From contig JAAZHL010000261.1 in assembly GCA_012510755.1 (NCBI GenBank), positions 1-10,909 of the forward strand: DNA of 10,909 bases, in the 5' to 3' direction. The stretch comes from Leucobacter sp. GTDB taxonomy: Bacteria; Actinomycetota; Actinomycetes; Actinomycetales; Microbacteriaceae. Positions 1-7,009 of the stretch are shown here, piece by piece. Numbering within the stretch: the stretch's first letter is position 1; each line of letters opens with the position of its first letter. The notes beneath the pieces are model-generated. The model had not been told where the DNA came from and searched no databases. It saw only the letters and a list, made by a program, of their open reading frames with translations. Made by a program: the position numbers and the translations under genes.

Positions 1-1
1 C

Positions 2-628
2 GTCAAGGTGAGCGAAGACGGCCACGTGATCACCCACCCAATTGCCGGCAGTCGCCCGCGGGGTGAGACGGTCGATGAAGACCAGCAGCACGAGCGAGAA
101 TTGCTTGCAGACGAGAAAGAGCGTGCAGAGCATTTGATGCTCGTTGACCTGGCTCGCAACGACCTGCTGCGGGTCTGCCAGCCGGCAAGCGTTGAAGTCA
201 CCGAGTTTATGCGCATCGAACGATTCAGCCACATCATGCATATCGTTTCGACGGTTGAGGGGCAGCTGCGGGATGATCAGAACCCGGTTGATGCGTTACG
301 CGCGACATTTCCGGCAGGTACATTGAGCGGTGCGCCAAAGCCCCGTGCGCTGCAGATCATTGATGAACTCGAACCGGTGCAGCGTGGCGTGTATGGGGGA
401 GTCGTAGGCTATTTTGGCCTTGGCGGAGCCGCCGATCTTGCGATCGCGATTCGTACTGCCACCATTCGCGACGGCATAGCGATGGTGCAGGCGGGCGGCG
501 GTATTGTCGCTGATTCGGTGCCAGAGCTCGAAGACCAGGAGTCTCGCAATAAGGCCGCGGCGCCGCTTCGCGCTGTCGCGATCGCGAATACGTTGCGCGA
601 GCTAGGTGACAACGCACATGCGCACTAA
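2..628 (+). CDS. trpE: Anthranilate synthase component I, C-terminal part (5' end outside window)
   Basis: The gene encodes the chorismate-binding catalytic subunit that, with the glutamine amidotransferase TrpG, converts chorismate to anthranilate, the first committed step of tryptophan synthesis in the cytoplasm. Only about the last 208 residues are present, against a usual length of roughly 500. The frame is open from base 2, so the first visible GTG (base 8) is an internal valine, not the start. Family signatures of the chorismate-binding fold appear in order: HPIAGSRPRG, then RNDLLRV, SHIMHIVSTVEG, GTLSGAPKPRA, GVYGGVVGYF, AIAIRTA, GGGIVADSVPE and SRNKAAAPLRA. The PIAGS motif fits TrpE/PabB rather than an isochorismate synthase, and the following trp genes decide for TrpE. 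Any promoter or attenuator would lie upstream of the window. The end overlaps the next gene, suggesting translational coupling. No frameshift or missing motif is seen. Confidence 0.95.
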   Translation, partial: VKVSEDGHVITHPIAGSRPRGETVDEDQQHERELLADEKERAEHLMLVDLARNDLLRVCQPASVEVTEFMRIERFSHIMHIVSTVEGQLRDDQNPVDALRATFPAGTLSGAPKPRALQIIDELEPVQRGVYGGVVGYFGLGGAADLAIAIRTATIRDGIAMVQAGGGIVADSVPELEDQESRNKAAAPLRAVAIANTLRELGDNAHAH

Positions 629-1226
629 ATTGCCGCTGCTCGCAGGCATCGTGCTCGCAGGTGCCCTTGCGCTGTACGGCTCGACCCAGATTTGGGTCAC
701 TTTGAGTTTGACGACCGGCGCGGCCGCATTCAGCTCAGTCGTCGCCACCGGGCATCAACTGAATCAGGCGCTGTCGCCGATAGCAATCGCGGTGCTCGCG
801 GCGGCGCTCGCCCTGACGATCGCGGGTCAGGCCTTTCGTCGCGTGCTCGGGGTGCTTGTGGCCCTGCTCGGTGCGGCAGTCGTGGCGATTGCCGCTGCGG
901 TGTGGGCTGACCCGGTGGCTGCTACCGGCTCGAGGCTGGCAGAGGTGACTGGGATCTCAGGGGGCGACGAATTCGATCTCGTCACCTCGTCGACTACCTC
1001 GCCTTTCATTGTGCTGACGATCATCGCGGGGAGCGTGCTGTGCGTGCTCGGCGTGCTCGTACTCATCATCGGTAGCCGTTGGAAGCAGGCAGGCAGGCGC
1101 TATGATTCTGGTGCCGCTTCGCGAGTAGCTGGGGTGGCAACTGAGCCAGACCGAATTTCGGACTGGGAAGCGATGAACGACGGCGTCGACCCAAGTGCGG
1201 ACGACGCGCGTGAAGATTCGCAGTGA
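618..1226 (+). CDS. Trp biosynthesis-associated membrane protein (four predicted helices, function unknown)
   Basis: This is an integral membrane protein of the actinobacterial family regularly found directly after trpE (Trp_oprn_chp type); its biochemical role is not known. Taking ATG 618 as the start gives 202 residues with four hydrophobic segments at about residues 5-25, 53-70, 77-96 and 130-152, followed by a polar, acidic C-terminal tail of about 45 residues, probably cytoplasmic. Family hallmarks seen are the short STQIWV stretch just after the first helix and the W-x-A-M-N-D-G-V-D-P motif near the C-terminus. An in-frame GTG at 606 is an alternative start. I prefer ATG 618 because AGGTGA at 604-609 stands eight bases before it as a ribosome binding site, whereas the GTG lies inside that site. 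Either start overlaps the end of trpE, implying translational coupling. A role in tryptophan or precursor transport or in scaffolding would be a guess from context. Confidence 0.85.
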   Translation: MRTKLPLLAGIVLAGALALYGSTQIWVTLSLTTGAAAFSSVVATGHQLNQALSPIAIAVLAAALALTIAGQAFRRVLGVLVALLGAAVVAIAAAVWADPVAATGSRLAEVTGISGGDEFDLVTSSTTSPFIVLTIIAGSVLCVLGVLVLIIGSRWKQAGRRYDSGAASRVAGVATEPDRISDWEAMNDGVDPSADDAREDSQ

Positions 1227-1247
1227 GAGGCTGACAGCCGGTAGACT
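1217..1247 (+). promoter_or_regulatory. Candidate internal promoter before the HGxxPAAW-trpCBA genes
   Basis: The -10 element TAGACT (1242-1247), preceded by GG, matches the common actinobacterial TANNNT form. The best -35 is the weak TTCGCA at 1217-1222 with a long 19-base spacer. A perfect inverted repeat GGCTG-A-CAGCC (1229-1239) lies between the two elements. Transcription would begin near 1254, leaving a leader of about 20 bases with AAGGAG in front of ATG 1275. The 48-base gap after the previous stop gives room for such a promoter, but the weak -35 keeps this uncertain. Confidence 0.35.
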
Positions 1248-1274
1248 CAACTGGAACCATCTGTAAGGAGATTC

Positions 1275-1511
1275 ATGAGTACCCACCCAAATGATCCGGG
1301 TCACGGCGATTCGCCAGCTGCGTGGACGGCCGTAATTGTGATGCTGATTGGCATTGCTGTGGGAACGGTTGCCTTTTTTCTGCACCAGGCTTGGTTGGTC
1401 TGGGTATGCGCAGGCGTGGTAGTGCTCGGTTGGCTGCTCGGCTGGGTCTTGGCTAAAGCCGGTTACGGCGTAAAGGGCCCGAAGTTCACGCCAAAATCGA
1501 CCGATCACTGA
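1275..1511 (+). CDS. HGxxPAAW small membrane protein (function unknown)
   Basis: This 78-residue protein belongs to the small actinobacterial family named for its HGxxPAAW motif, here HGDSPAAW at residues 10-17. A short polar N-terminus carries the motif, followed by two hydrophobic segments at about residues 17-36 and 40-61, and a basic tail KAGYGVKGPK that is also typical of the family. The length is normal. AAGGAG at 1265-1270 is a clear ribosome binding site, four bases from the ATG. The stop is only one base away from the trpC start, so the two are almost certainly co-translated. The family is strongly associated with trp operons of actinobacteria, but no biochemical function is established. 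The topology suggests a two-helix hairpin in the cytoplasmic membrane that could be a partner of the four-helix protein upstream; that pairing is inference from the neighbourhood only. Confidence 0.85.
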   Translation: MSTHPNDPGHGDSPAAWTAVIVMLIGIAVGTVAFFLHQAWLVWVCAGVVVLGWLLGWVLAKAGYGVKGPKFTPKSTDH

Positions 1512-1512
1512 C

Positions 1513-2283
1513 GTGCTCGATCAACTGCTCGCGGGTTCTCTCGACGATGCTCGTGCGAGAAGGCAGCTGCGGCCACTGCATGTGGTCGAAGCCGCAGCCA
1601 TTGAACGTTCGGCTCCCTTAGACGCGCTCGAGTTTCTCGCTCCGGCTGACCACATCAAGGTGATTGCCGAGGTGAAGCGTGCCAGCCCGTCGCGTGGTGA
1701 TCTTGCTGAGATCGCCGAACCACAGACCTTGGCAGCACAGTACGAAGCCGCTGGTGCGAGCTCAGTCAGCGTGCTGACTGAGCAGCGCAAGTTCAAAGGA
1801 TCACTCGAAGATCTTGAGGCTGTGCGCAAAGCGGTGAGCATTCCTGTGCTGCGCAAGGACTTCATCGGTGAGGAATACCAGATTCTCGAGGCGAGAGCCG
1901 CCGGTGCCGACCTGGTGTTGTTGATTGTGGCTGCGTTGCCGCAGGCCACCTTGCAACGGTTGTATGCGTTTATTCGTGAGCTTGGCATGACCGCTCTGGT
2001 TGAGGCGCACAGCGCTGACGAGGTTGCTCGATCTGTCGACCTGGGCGCGCAACTGATAGGCGTGAACGCGCGAGATCTCACGACCTTTGAGCTTGATCGT
2101 GAGCTATTCGGCCGCGTCGCAGACCAGATTCCGGCTGGCGTGATTCGCGTCGCCGAATCGGCGGTGCTTGATGTGAGCGATGTGCAGCGGTATCGCGAGG
2201 CGGGTGCTGATGTGGTGCTGGTCGGCGAGGCGCTGGTTGTTGGTGACCCGGTGGCCCAGCTGCAGAGTTTCTTAAGCGTCTGA
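1513..2283 (+). CDS. trpC: Indole-3-glycerol phosphate synthase
   Basis: This cytoplasmic (beta/alpha)8-barrel enzyme closes the ring of 1-(2-carboxyphenylamino)-1-deoxyribulose 5-phosphate to give indole-3-glycerol phosphate, the substrate of TrpA. The 256-residue length is normal for a monofunctional TrpC. Conserved motifs and expected catalytic residues are present: IAEVKRASPSRG (E53, K55), SVLTEQRKFKG, PVLRKDF (K115), ARAAGADLVLLI, LVEAH (E164), GVNARDL (N185), VAESAV (E215, S216) and the phosphate-binding VLVGEALV at the end. The start is GTG 1513, one base after the preceding stop. No Shine-Dalgarno sequence is visible, so initiation probably depends on coupling with the HGxxPAAW gene. 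There is no TrpF domain fused to it, unlike the enterobacterial TrpCF. Confidence 0.96.
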   Translation: MLDQLLAGSLDDARARRQLRPLHVVEAAAIERSAPLDALEFLAPADHIKVIAEVKRASPSRGDLAEIAEPQTLAAQYEAAGASSVSVLTEQRKFKGSLEDLEAVRKAVSIPVLRKDFIGEEYQILEARAAGADLVLLIVAALPQATLQRLYAFIRELGMTALVEAHSADEVARSVDLGAQLIGVNARDLTTFELDRELFGRVADQIPAGVIRVAESAVLDVSDVQRYREAGADVVLVGEALVVGDPVAQLQSFLSV

Positions 2284-2347
2284 GCGCGCGCCACGGTGAG
2301 CGTGCTGAGAGTAGATCACGCGAGATGGTAACGGGAAAGAAGTCAGA

Positions 2348-3580
2348 ATGACGTACGACCAGGCGCAGCACGTTGGTTCGCTGCGAGATGTGAGCGGCCC
2401 TTTTTTTGGCGAGTACGGTGGGCGATTTATGCCCGAATCCTTGATCGCCGCGATTGATGAACTGACGATTGCCTATGACGAGGCAAAGAACGATCCTGAG
2501 TTTCGGGCTGAGCTTGTCGCCCTGCTGCATTCATATGCGGGTCGGCCTTCGCCCATCACTGAAGTGCCACGCTTCGCTGCCCACGCGGGTGGCGCGCGCG
2601 TGTTCTTGAAGCGTGAAGATCTCAACCACACGGGCTCACACAAGATCAATAATGTGCTCGGTCAAGCACTGCTTACCAAGCGGCTCGGCAAGACCCGGGT
2701 GATCGCTGAGACCGGTGCCGGTCAACACGGGGTTGCCACTGCCACCGCTGCCGCGCTCTTCGGTCTCGACTGCACGATTTATATGGGCGAGGTTGACACA
2801 GAGCGTCAGGCGCTCAATGTGGCGAGAATGCGGCTGCTGGGCGCTGAAGTAATCGCAGTACAGGCCGGTTCGCGAACCCTGAAAGACGCGATTAACGAGG
2901 CGTATCGTGACTGGGTTGCGAGCGTCGAGAAGACGAACTACATTTTTGGCACTGCGGCCGGGCCTCATCCCTTTCCAGCGATGGTGAGGGACTTTCAGAA
3001 GGTGATTTCCGAAGAGGCTCGCGCGCAGTTGCTCGCTGAAGTCGGTCGGCTGCCTGACGCGGTGATCGCGTGTGTCGGAGGCGGGTCAAATGCCATTGGC
3101 ATGTTCGACGCGTTTTTGGATGACGCCGAGGTTAACCTGTATGGCGTCGAAGCTCCGGGCGTCGGAGTCGACTCTGATGGGCATGCTGCCTCGATTGAGC
3201 GCGTTCGACCCGATGTGCTGCACGGCGCACGCACCTATGTGCTGCAAGACGAAGACGGGCAAACGATCGAGTCGCACTCCATTTCGGCTGGGCTTGATTA
3301 CCCTGGGGTTGGTCCGGCGCACGCGTGGCTTGCTGACATCGGCCGTGCCGCCTATATTCCTGCCACCGACGATGAGGCGATGCAAGCATTTCGACTGCTG
3401 AGCCAAACCGAAGGCATTATTCCCGCAATCGAGTCAGCCCATGCCCTCGCAGGCGCGCTGCAGATTGGCCAGCAGCTTGGCCCCGACGGTCTCATCATGG
3501 TGAGCCTTTCGGGTCGCGGCGACAAAGACATGGAAACCGCGGCAAAGTACTTTGGCCTGATTGATGGGGAGGCGAACTGA
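2348..3580 (+). CDS. trpB: Tryptophan synthase beta subunit
   Basis: This pyridoxal-phosphate enzyme condenses indole, delivered through the tunnel from TrpA, with L-serine to make tryptophan. At 410 residues it has the normal length of a TrpB1-type beta subunit. Visible motifs are GPFFGEYGGRFMPE near the N-terminus, the PLP-lysine motif HTGSHKINN (K99), ETGAGQHG (E121, the expected catalytic glutamate), the phosphate-binding CVGGGSNAIGMF, and LSGRGDKD near the C-terminus, whose serine contacts the PLP ring nitrogen in this fold. A 64-base gap separates it from trpC. The sequence before ATG 2348 is purine rich (GGGAAAGAAG) and gives a modest ribosome binding site. A run of seven T residues (2401-2407) encodes the Phe-Phe of the first motif. 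The stop overlaps the trpA start by one base. No defects are seen. Confidence 0.97.
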   Translation: MTYDQAQHVGSLRDVSGPFFGEYGGRFMPESLIAAIDELTIAYDEAKNDPEFRAELVALLHSYAGRPSPITEVPRFAAHAGGARVFLKREDLNHTGSHKINNVLGQALLTKRLGKTRVIAETGAGQHGVATATAAALFGLDCTIYMGEVDTERQALNVARMRLLGAEVIAVQAGSRTLKDAINEAYRDWVASVEKTNYIFGTAAGPHPFPAMVRDFQKVISEEARAQLLAEVGRLPDAVIACVGGGSNAIGMFDAFLDDAEVNLYGVEAPGVGVDSDGHAASIERVRPDVLHGARTYVLQDEDGQTIESHSISAGLDYPGVGPAHAWLADIGRAAYIPATDDEAMQAFRLLSQTEGIIPAIESAHALAGALQIGQQLGPDGLIMVSLSGRGDKDMETAAKYFGLIDGEAN

Positions 3581-4395
3581 TGGGTGCGCAACAGTCACAG
3601 GTCGAAGCCGCGATTCACGAGGCAAAGCAGCACCGCAACGGTGCCCTGATCGGGTATTTGCCGGTCGGGTTCCCCGACCTTGACACGAGCATTGAAGCCG
3701 CCATTGCTCTGGCGCAAAACGGTGTCGACGTCATTGAATTTGGTCTGCCCTACAGCGACCCCGTCATGGACGGGGTGGTCATACAGCAGGCAACTCGGCA
3801 GGCGTTGCAACGCGGGTTTCGAGTCTCACAGGTGTTCGACGCGATTCGGCGTGTGCGAGCGGCAGTCGACGTGCCAGTGCTCGTGATGACCTATATCAAC
3901 CCGGTCTTGCAGTACGGCATAGAACGGTTTGCTGCCGATCTTGCGGCGGCTGGTGGTGCCGGCCTCATCACCCCTGACATCACACCCGAGGCTGCCGCAG
4001 AGTGGATTCGTTTGAGTGACGAGCACGGTCTTGACCGTGTATTCCTCGCGGCTCCAAGCAGTTCTGACGAACGTCTGAAGATGATCGTGCAGCAGACGAC
4101 CGGGTTTGTGTATACCGTCTCAACCATGGGTATTACTGGGCAGCGCGAATCGCTCGACGCTGCCGCGAGAGCGTTGACCGCACGTCTGCGCACACAGGGC
4201 GCGACGCTTGCGTGTGTGGGTATTGGTGTGTCGACCGCTGACCATGTTGCGACCACTCTCGAATATGCCGACGGAGCGATTGTCGGCACAGTGTTTGTGC
4301 GCGCGCTGAGCGAGGGCGGCGTCGAACAGCTTGCGGCGACAGTTCGCGAGCTCGCCGAAGGCACCCGACGCTCACCGGTCAGCACCGAGCGCTAA
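3580..4395 (+). CDS. trpA: Tryptophan synthase alpha subunit
   Basis: TrpA cleaves indole-3-glycerol phosphate to glyceraldehyde 3-phosphate and indole and passes indole to TrpB in the alpha2beta2 complex. The 271-residue TIM-barrel protein has the normal length. IEFGLPYSDPVMDG carries the two expected catalytic acids, E53 and D64, with the eleven-residue spacing seen in Escherichia coli E49 and D60. Further family segments are YLPVGFPD, VLVMTYINPVLQYG, GLITPDITPEAAAEW (the mobile loop region), FLAAPSSSDERL, VYTVSTMGITG and the phosphate-binding GIGVSTADHV / GAIVGTVFV. The ATG shares its A with the trpB stop (TGATG), a classic coupling that supports 1:1 synthesis of the two subunits. It is the last trp gene of the cluster. 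Confidence 0.96.
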   Translation: MGAQQSQVEAAIHEAKQHRNGALIGYLPVGFPDLDTSIEAAIALAQNGVDVIEFGLPYSDPVMDGVVIQQATRQALQRGFRVSQVFDAIRRVRAAVDVPVLVMTYINPVLQYGIERFAADLAAAGGAGLITPDITPEAAAEWIRLSDEHGLDRVFLAAPSSSDERLKMIVQQTTGFVYTVSTMGITGQRESLDAAARALTARLRTQGATLACVGIGVSTADHVATTLEYADGAIVGTVFVRALSEGGVEQLAATVRELAEGTRRSPVSTER

Positions 4396-4449
4396 GATAA
4401 CGAAGCAGGTATTCGTCAAGATGCCTCAGTGTATGCGAAAGAGTAGTTC

Positions 4450-5385
4450 ATGCTTTTCCCTCTTCCGATGAGTATTCCCAGCCCCGAGGTGCAGTCGATA
4501 CAGATCGGCCCACTCTCGATTCATTTCTATGCGCTGTGCATTTTGGCTGGCATCATCATCGCGGCATTCTGGTCTGCGAAGCGGCTCGGCGATCGGGGCG
4601 GTGATCGCGGTGCAGTCGTAGACATTACTTTCATGGCCGTGGTGCTCGGTATCATCGGCGCACGTTTCTACCATGTGCTCACACACTGGGGTTTCTATTT
4701 TTCTGCGGGCCGCCAATGGTGGAACCCGTTTGAACGTGACGCGATCTGGAACATCTGGGACGGTGGAATCGCGATCTTTGGTGCGCTGCTCGGCGGCGCC
4801 CTCGGCGTATGGATCGCCACGCGCATGAACGGCATACGTTTTTGGTCGTACGCAGACGCATTGGTGCCCGGCATCTTGGCGGCGCAAGCTCTTGGCCGCC
4901 TCGGCAACTGGTTCAACCACGAACTCTTCGGTGAACCCACGACGTTGCCCTGGGGGCTAGAAATCTCGAGCAGCAACCCCGCATTTCCTATCGGGCTGCC
5001 CGAGCAGACACTCTTTCACCCGACGTTCTTGTACGAGATTCTCTGGAATCTGCTCGGAATCGTCGTGCTGCTCGCAATTGAACGCAAGTGGCAGCCGCGC
5101 TGGGGCAAGCTCTTCGGCCTCTACCTCATCTGGTATGGCATCGGACGATTCTTTATCGAGGGCATTCGCCTCGACACGAGTTTCATTCTGTTTGGACTTC
5201 GCACGAATCAACTCACGGCACTCATCGCGGTGCTCGTCGGCATCATCATCATTGTGGTGCAGACCCGACGTCACGTTGGTTTGGAGCCCTCGGTGTATTT
5301 ACCCGGCCGTACCCACCCGGCAGACGCGATTGGGCAACGAACCGCAGACCCTGACAAGTTCTACCACGTTCTCGAGCAGAAATAA
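4450..5385 (+). CDS. lgt: Phosphatidylglycerol:prolipoprotein diacylglyceryl transferase
   Basis: Lgt transfers diacylglycerol from phosphatidylglycerol to the lipobox cysteine of prolipoproteins in the cytoplasmic membrane, the first step of lipoprotein maturation. The 311-residue protein has about seven hydrophobic segments. It also has the family motifs HFYALCILAG, GARFYHVL, WDGGIAIFGALLGG (103-116), the signature LGRLGNWFNHELFG (R150, expected to match the essential E. coli R143), HPTFLYE, GRFFIEGIR (R240, probably the second essential Arg) and RTNQL. The position of E. coli H103 is Phe110 here. A hydrophilic C-terminal tail of about 40 residues follows the last helix, common in actinobacterial Lgt. 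GAAAGAG at 4437-4443 is a weak ribosome binding site six bases before ATG 4450; ATG 4468 is a less likely alternative. TAAGAT at 4393-4398, overlapping the trpA stop, could be a -10 box, but no -35 supports it. Confidence 0.95.
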   Translation: MLFPLPMSIPSPEVQSIQIGPLSIHFYALCILAGIIIAAFWSAKRLGDRGGDRGAVVDITFMAVVLGIIGARFYHVLTHWGFYFSAGRQWWNPFERDAIWNIWDGGIAIFGALLGGALGVWIATRMNGIRFWSYADALVPGILAAQALGRLGNWFNHELFGEPTTLPWGLEISSSNPAFPIGLPEQTLFHPTFLYEILWNLLGIVVLLAIERKWQPRWGKLFGLYLIWYGIGRFFIEGIRLDTSFILFGLRTNQLTALIAVLVGIIIIVVQTRRHVGLEPSVYLPGRTHPADAIGQRTADPDKFYHVLEQK

Positions 5386-5391
5386 GAGACT

Positions 5392-6867
5392 ATGCGCCAC
5401 GCAAAGATCGTCGCCACCTGGGGGCCAGCAGTATCAAGTTATGATCACACCCTCGAGCTGATCAGAGCGGGCGTGAACGTCGCGCGACTGAATATGTCGC
5501 ATGGCACGTACAACGTGCATGAGGGCATATATCGCAATATTCGGCGGGCCGAGAACGAAGTGGGTCGACCCATTGCGGTGCTCGCCGACCTGCAGGGGCC
5601 AAAAATTCGCTTGGGCGTATTTGAGGGCGGCCCGTACGAACTCGAAGAGGGCGCAGAGTTTGCGATCACCACGCGCGATATTCGCGGTGATGGCACCATC
5701 AGCAGCACGACTTACAAAGGTTTGCCGGGTGATGTGCGGCCTGGTGATCCTCTGCTCATTGACGACGGCAAAGTTGCGCTGCGTGCGGTGCGCGTGACCG
5801 ATGACACGGTGCACACGGTTGTTGAAATACCTGGCAAGGTGTCAAATAACAAGGGCTTGAACCTGCCCGGGGTGGCCGTAAACGTGCCAGCGCTCTCAGA
5901 CAAAGATGAACGAGACTTGCGCTGGGCGCTTGCGCTCGGCGTTGATTACATCGCACTGTCGTTCGTGCGCGACGCGGCAGACATCGTTCGAGTGCACGAG
6001 ATCATGGCTGAAGAAGGCATCAAACTGCCGGTGATTGCGAAGATTGAGAAGCCGCAGGCTGTCGACAACCTTGAGAGCATTACCGATGCTTTTGACGGCA
6101 TCATGGTCGCCCGCGGTGACCTCGGTGTTGAACTGCCACTCGAGCGTGTGCCGCTCGTGCAGACAGAAGCTATCGCAATAGCCCGCAGGCTTGCGAAGCC
6201 GGTGATCGTCGCCACACAAGTGCTCGAATCAATGATTGAGAACCCCCGGCCGACACGGGCAGAGGCGAGCGACTGCGCAAACGCGGTGCTGGACGGTGCT
6301 GATGCGGTCATGCTCTCTGGCGAGACGAGCGTCGGCGCCTACCCGGTGCAGGCCGTGCAAACCATGGCGCGCATAATTCAGACCACTGAAGAGCACGCAC
6401 TCGACCGAATCGAGGTTTTGCGCGGTTCACCCCGCACCCAGGGTGGCGCGCTTACGCTGGCCGCTGCCGAGGTTGCCGAATTTATTGGTGCACGATTCGT
6501 GTGCGTGTTCACTGAGTCGGGTGACACCGTGCGCCGGTTCGCGCGATTGCGCAAGCCGATCCCGATTATCGGATTCACGCCCAGCCGCGCTATTCGTCGG
6601 CGCATGGAGCTGACGTGGGGGGCACGCAGTTACGAAGTGCCGCGCGTGTTCACGACCGACGAGATGTTTGAGCAGGTAGATCGGGTATTGCTCGATAGCG
6701 ATCGAATTTCGGTGGGTGAGAAGGTGCTGATTATCGCAGGATCGCCTCCCGGGGTCATCGGTTCCACAAATACCTTGCGGATTCACCGCATGGGGGAGAC
6801 CACCGGGCAGCTGCCCGAGGCAGGGCCGCGACGACACGTCGTGGGGCGTGGCAATATTCCTGTCTAA
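5392..6867 (+). CDS. pyk: Pyruvate kinase
   Basis: Pyruvate kinase transfers phosphate from phosphoenolpyruvate to ADP in the last step of glycolysis. The 491-residue length is typical of bacterial enzymes. The N-terminal barrel strand KIVATWGP leads into ARLNMSHG (R32, N34, S36, H37). ADLQGPKIR (65-73) opens the B domain, which runs to about residue 168. IAKIEKP (K217, E219), ARGDLGVE (D243) and the ADP/substrate loop VATQVLESM (T275) complete the active site, and LSGETSVGAYP starts the link to the C-terminal domain. Trp10 occupies a position that is usually Leu or Ile. ATG 5392 begins six bases after lgt, with a poor AAGAGA ribosome binding site partly inside the lgt stop, so it is probably translated from the lgt transcript. 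In many relatives gltB and gltD separate lgt and pyk. Confidence 0.97.
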   Translation: MRHAKIVATWGPAVSSYDHTLELIRAGVNVARLNMSHGTYNVHEGIYRNIRRAENEVGRPIAVLADLQGPKIRLGVFEGGPYELEEGAEFAITTRDIRGDGTISSTTYKGLPGDVRPGDPLLIDDGKVALRAVRVTDDTVHTVVEIPGKVSNNKGLNLPGVAVNVPALSDKDERDLRWALALGVDYIALSFVRDAADIVRVHEIMAEEGIKLPVIAKIEKPQAVDNLESITDAFDGIMVARGDLGVELPLERVPLVQTEAIAIARRLAKPVIVATQVLESMIENPRPTRAEASDCANAVLDGADAVMLSGETSVGAYPVQAVQTMARIIQTTEEHALDRIEVLRGSPRTQGGALTLAAAEVAEFIGARFVCVFTESGDTVRRFARLRKPIPIIGFTPSRAIRRRMELTWGARSYEVPRVFTTDEMFEQVDRVLLDSDRISVGEKVLIIAGSPPGVIGSTNTLRIHRMGETTGQLPEAGPRRHVVGRGNIPV

Positions 6868-6874
6868 CTTGCAG

Positions 6875-6880
6875 TAGGCT
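6875..6880 (+). promoter_or_regulatory. Candidate -10 element of the tRNA-Leu promoter
   Basis: TAGGCT lies 11 bases before the mature tRNA 5' end. Transcription would start near 6887, giving a five-base 5' leader, which is a normal arrangement for a tRNA gene with its own promoter. The same hexamer occurs at the predicted polA promoter in this window. I cannot find a convincing -35 at the expected 16-18 base distance; the upstream sequence lies in the end of pyk. Confidence 0.35.
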
Positions 6881-6891
6881 TGTACAGCTGC

Positions 6892-6973
6892 GCCGGATTG
6901 GTGGAATTGGCAGACACGCCGCACTCAAAATGCGGTGTCGAAAGACGTGCGGGTTCAAGTCCCGCATCCGGCA
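6892..6973 (+). tRNA. tRNA-Leu, anticodon CAA
   Basis: An 82-base class II tRNA folds fully. The acceptor stem GCCGGAT (6892-6898) pairs with ATCCGGC (6966-6972), with discriminator A6973. The D stem is GTG/CAC (6901-6903, 6915-6917). The anticodon stem CCGCA/TGCGG (6919-6923, 6931-6935) holds the loop CTCAAAA with anticodon CAA at 6926-6928, reading the UUG leucine codon. The long variable arm has the stem GTC-GAAA-GAC (6937-6946). The T stem is GCGGG/CCCGC with loop TTCAAGT. The 3' CCA is not encoded (CTA follows), so it must be added by CCA nucleotidyltransferase. UUG leucine codons are common in the neighbouring genes. Confidence 0.96.
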
Positions 6974-7009
6974 CTATGAAGTTATTGGGCGAGGAGTAAG
7001 GTACTAGGT

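Noticed and set aside
840..1060. Repeated GTGCTCG-like words suggesting a tandem repeat
   Set aside because: They encode Val-Leu pairs in membrane helices and recur across the window because of codon preference; there is no regular period.
1373..1378. T6 run possibly acting as a terminator tail
   Set aside because: It encodes Phe-Phe in the first helix of the HGxxPAAW protein, and no GC-rich hairpin stands before it.
1521..2294. A 257-codon open frame on the - strand lying across all of trpC
   Set aside because: TrpC in the opposite strand has every catalytic motif. The antisense product is low-complexity Ser/Ala/Thr/Arg-rich, as expected from reading high-GC codons backwards, and has no recognisable domain.
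2284..2347. Gap before trpB as an attenuator or riboswitch
   Set aside because: It is only 64 bases, with a weak GCGTG/CACGC pairing, no T-tract, no leader peptide with Trp codons and no clear -10.
3891..4385. A 164-codon open frame on the - strand across trpA
   Set aside because: It is a shadow of trpA codon bias; its composition is Ala/Ser/Arg-rich without motifs.
4393..4398. TAAGAT as an lgt promoter -10
   Set aside because: No acceptable -35 at 16-19 bases upstream and it coincides with the trpA stop; noted under lgt but not listed as a feature.
4426..4920. A 164-codon - strand frame over the lgt start
   Set aside because: lgt on the + strand carries the full set of Lgt motifs; the antisense product shows nothing recognisable.
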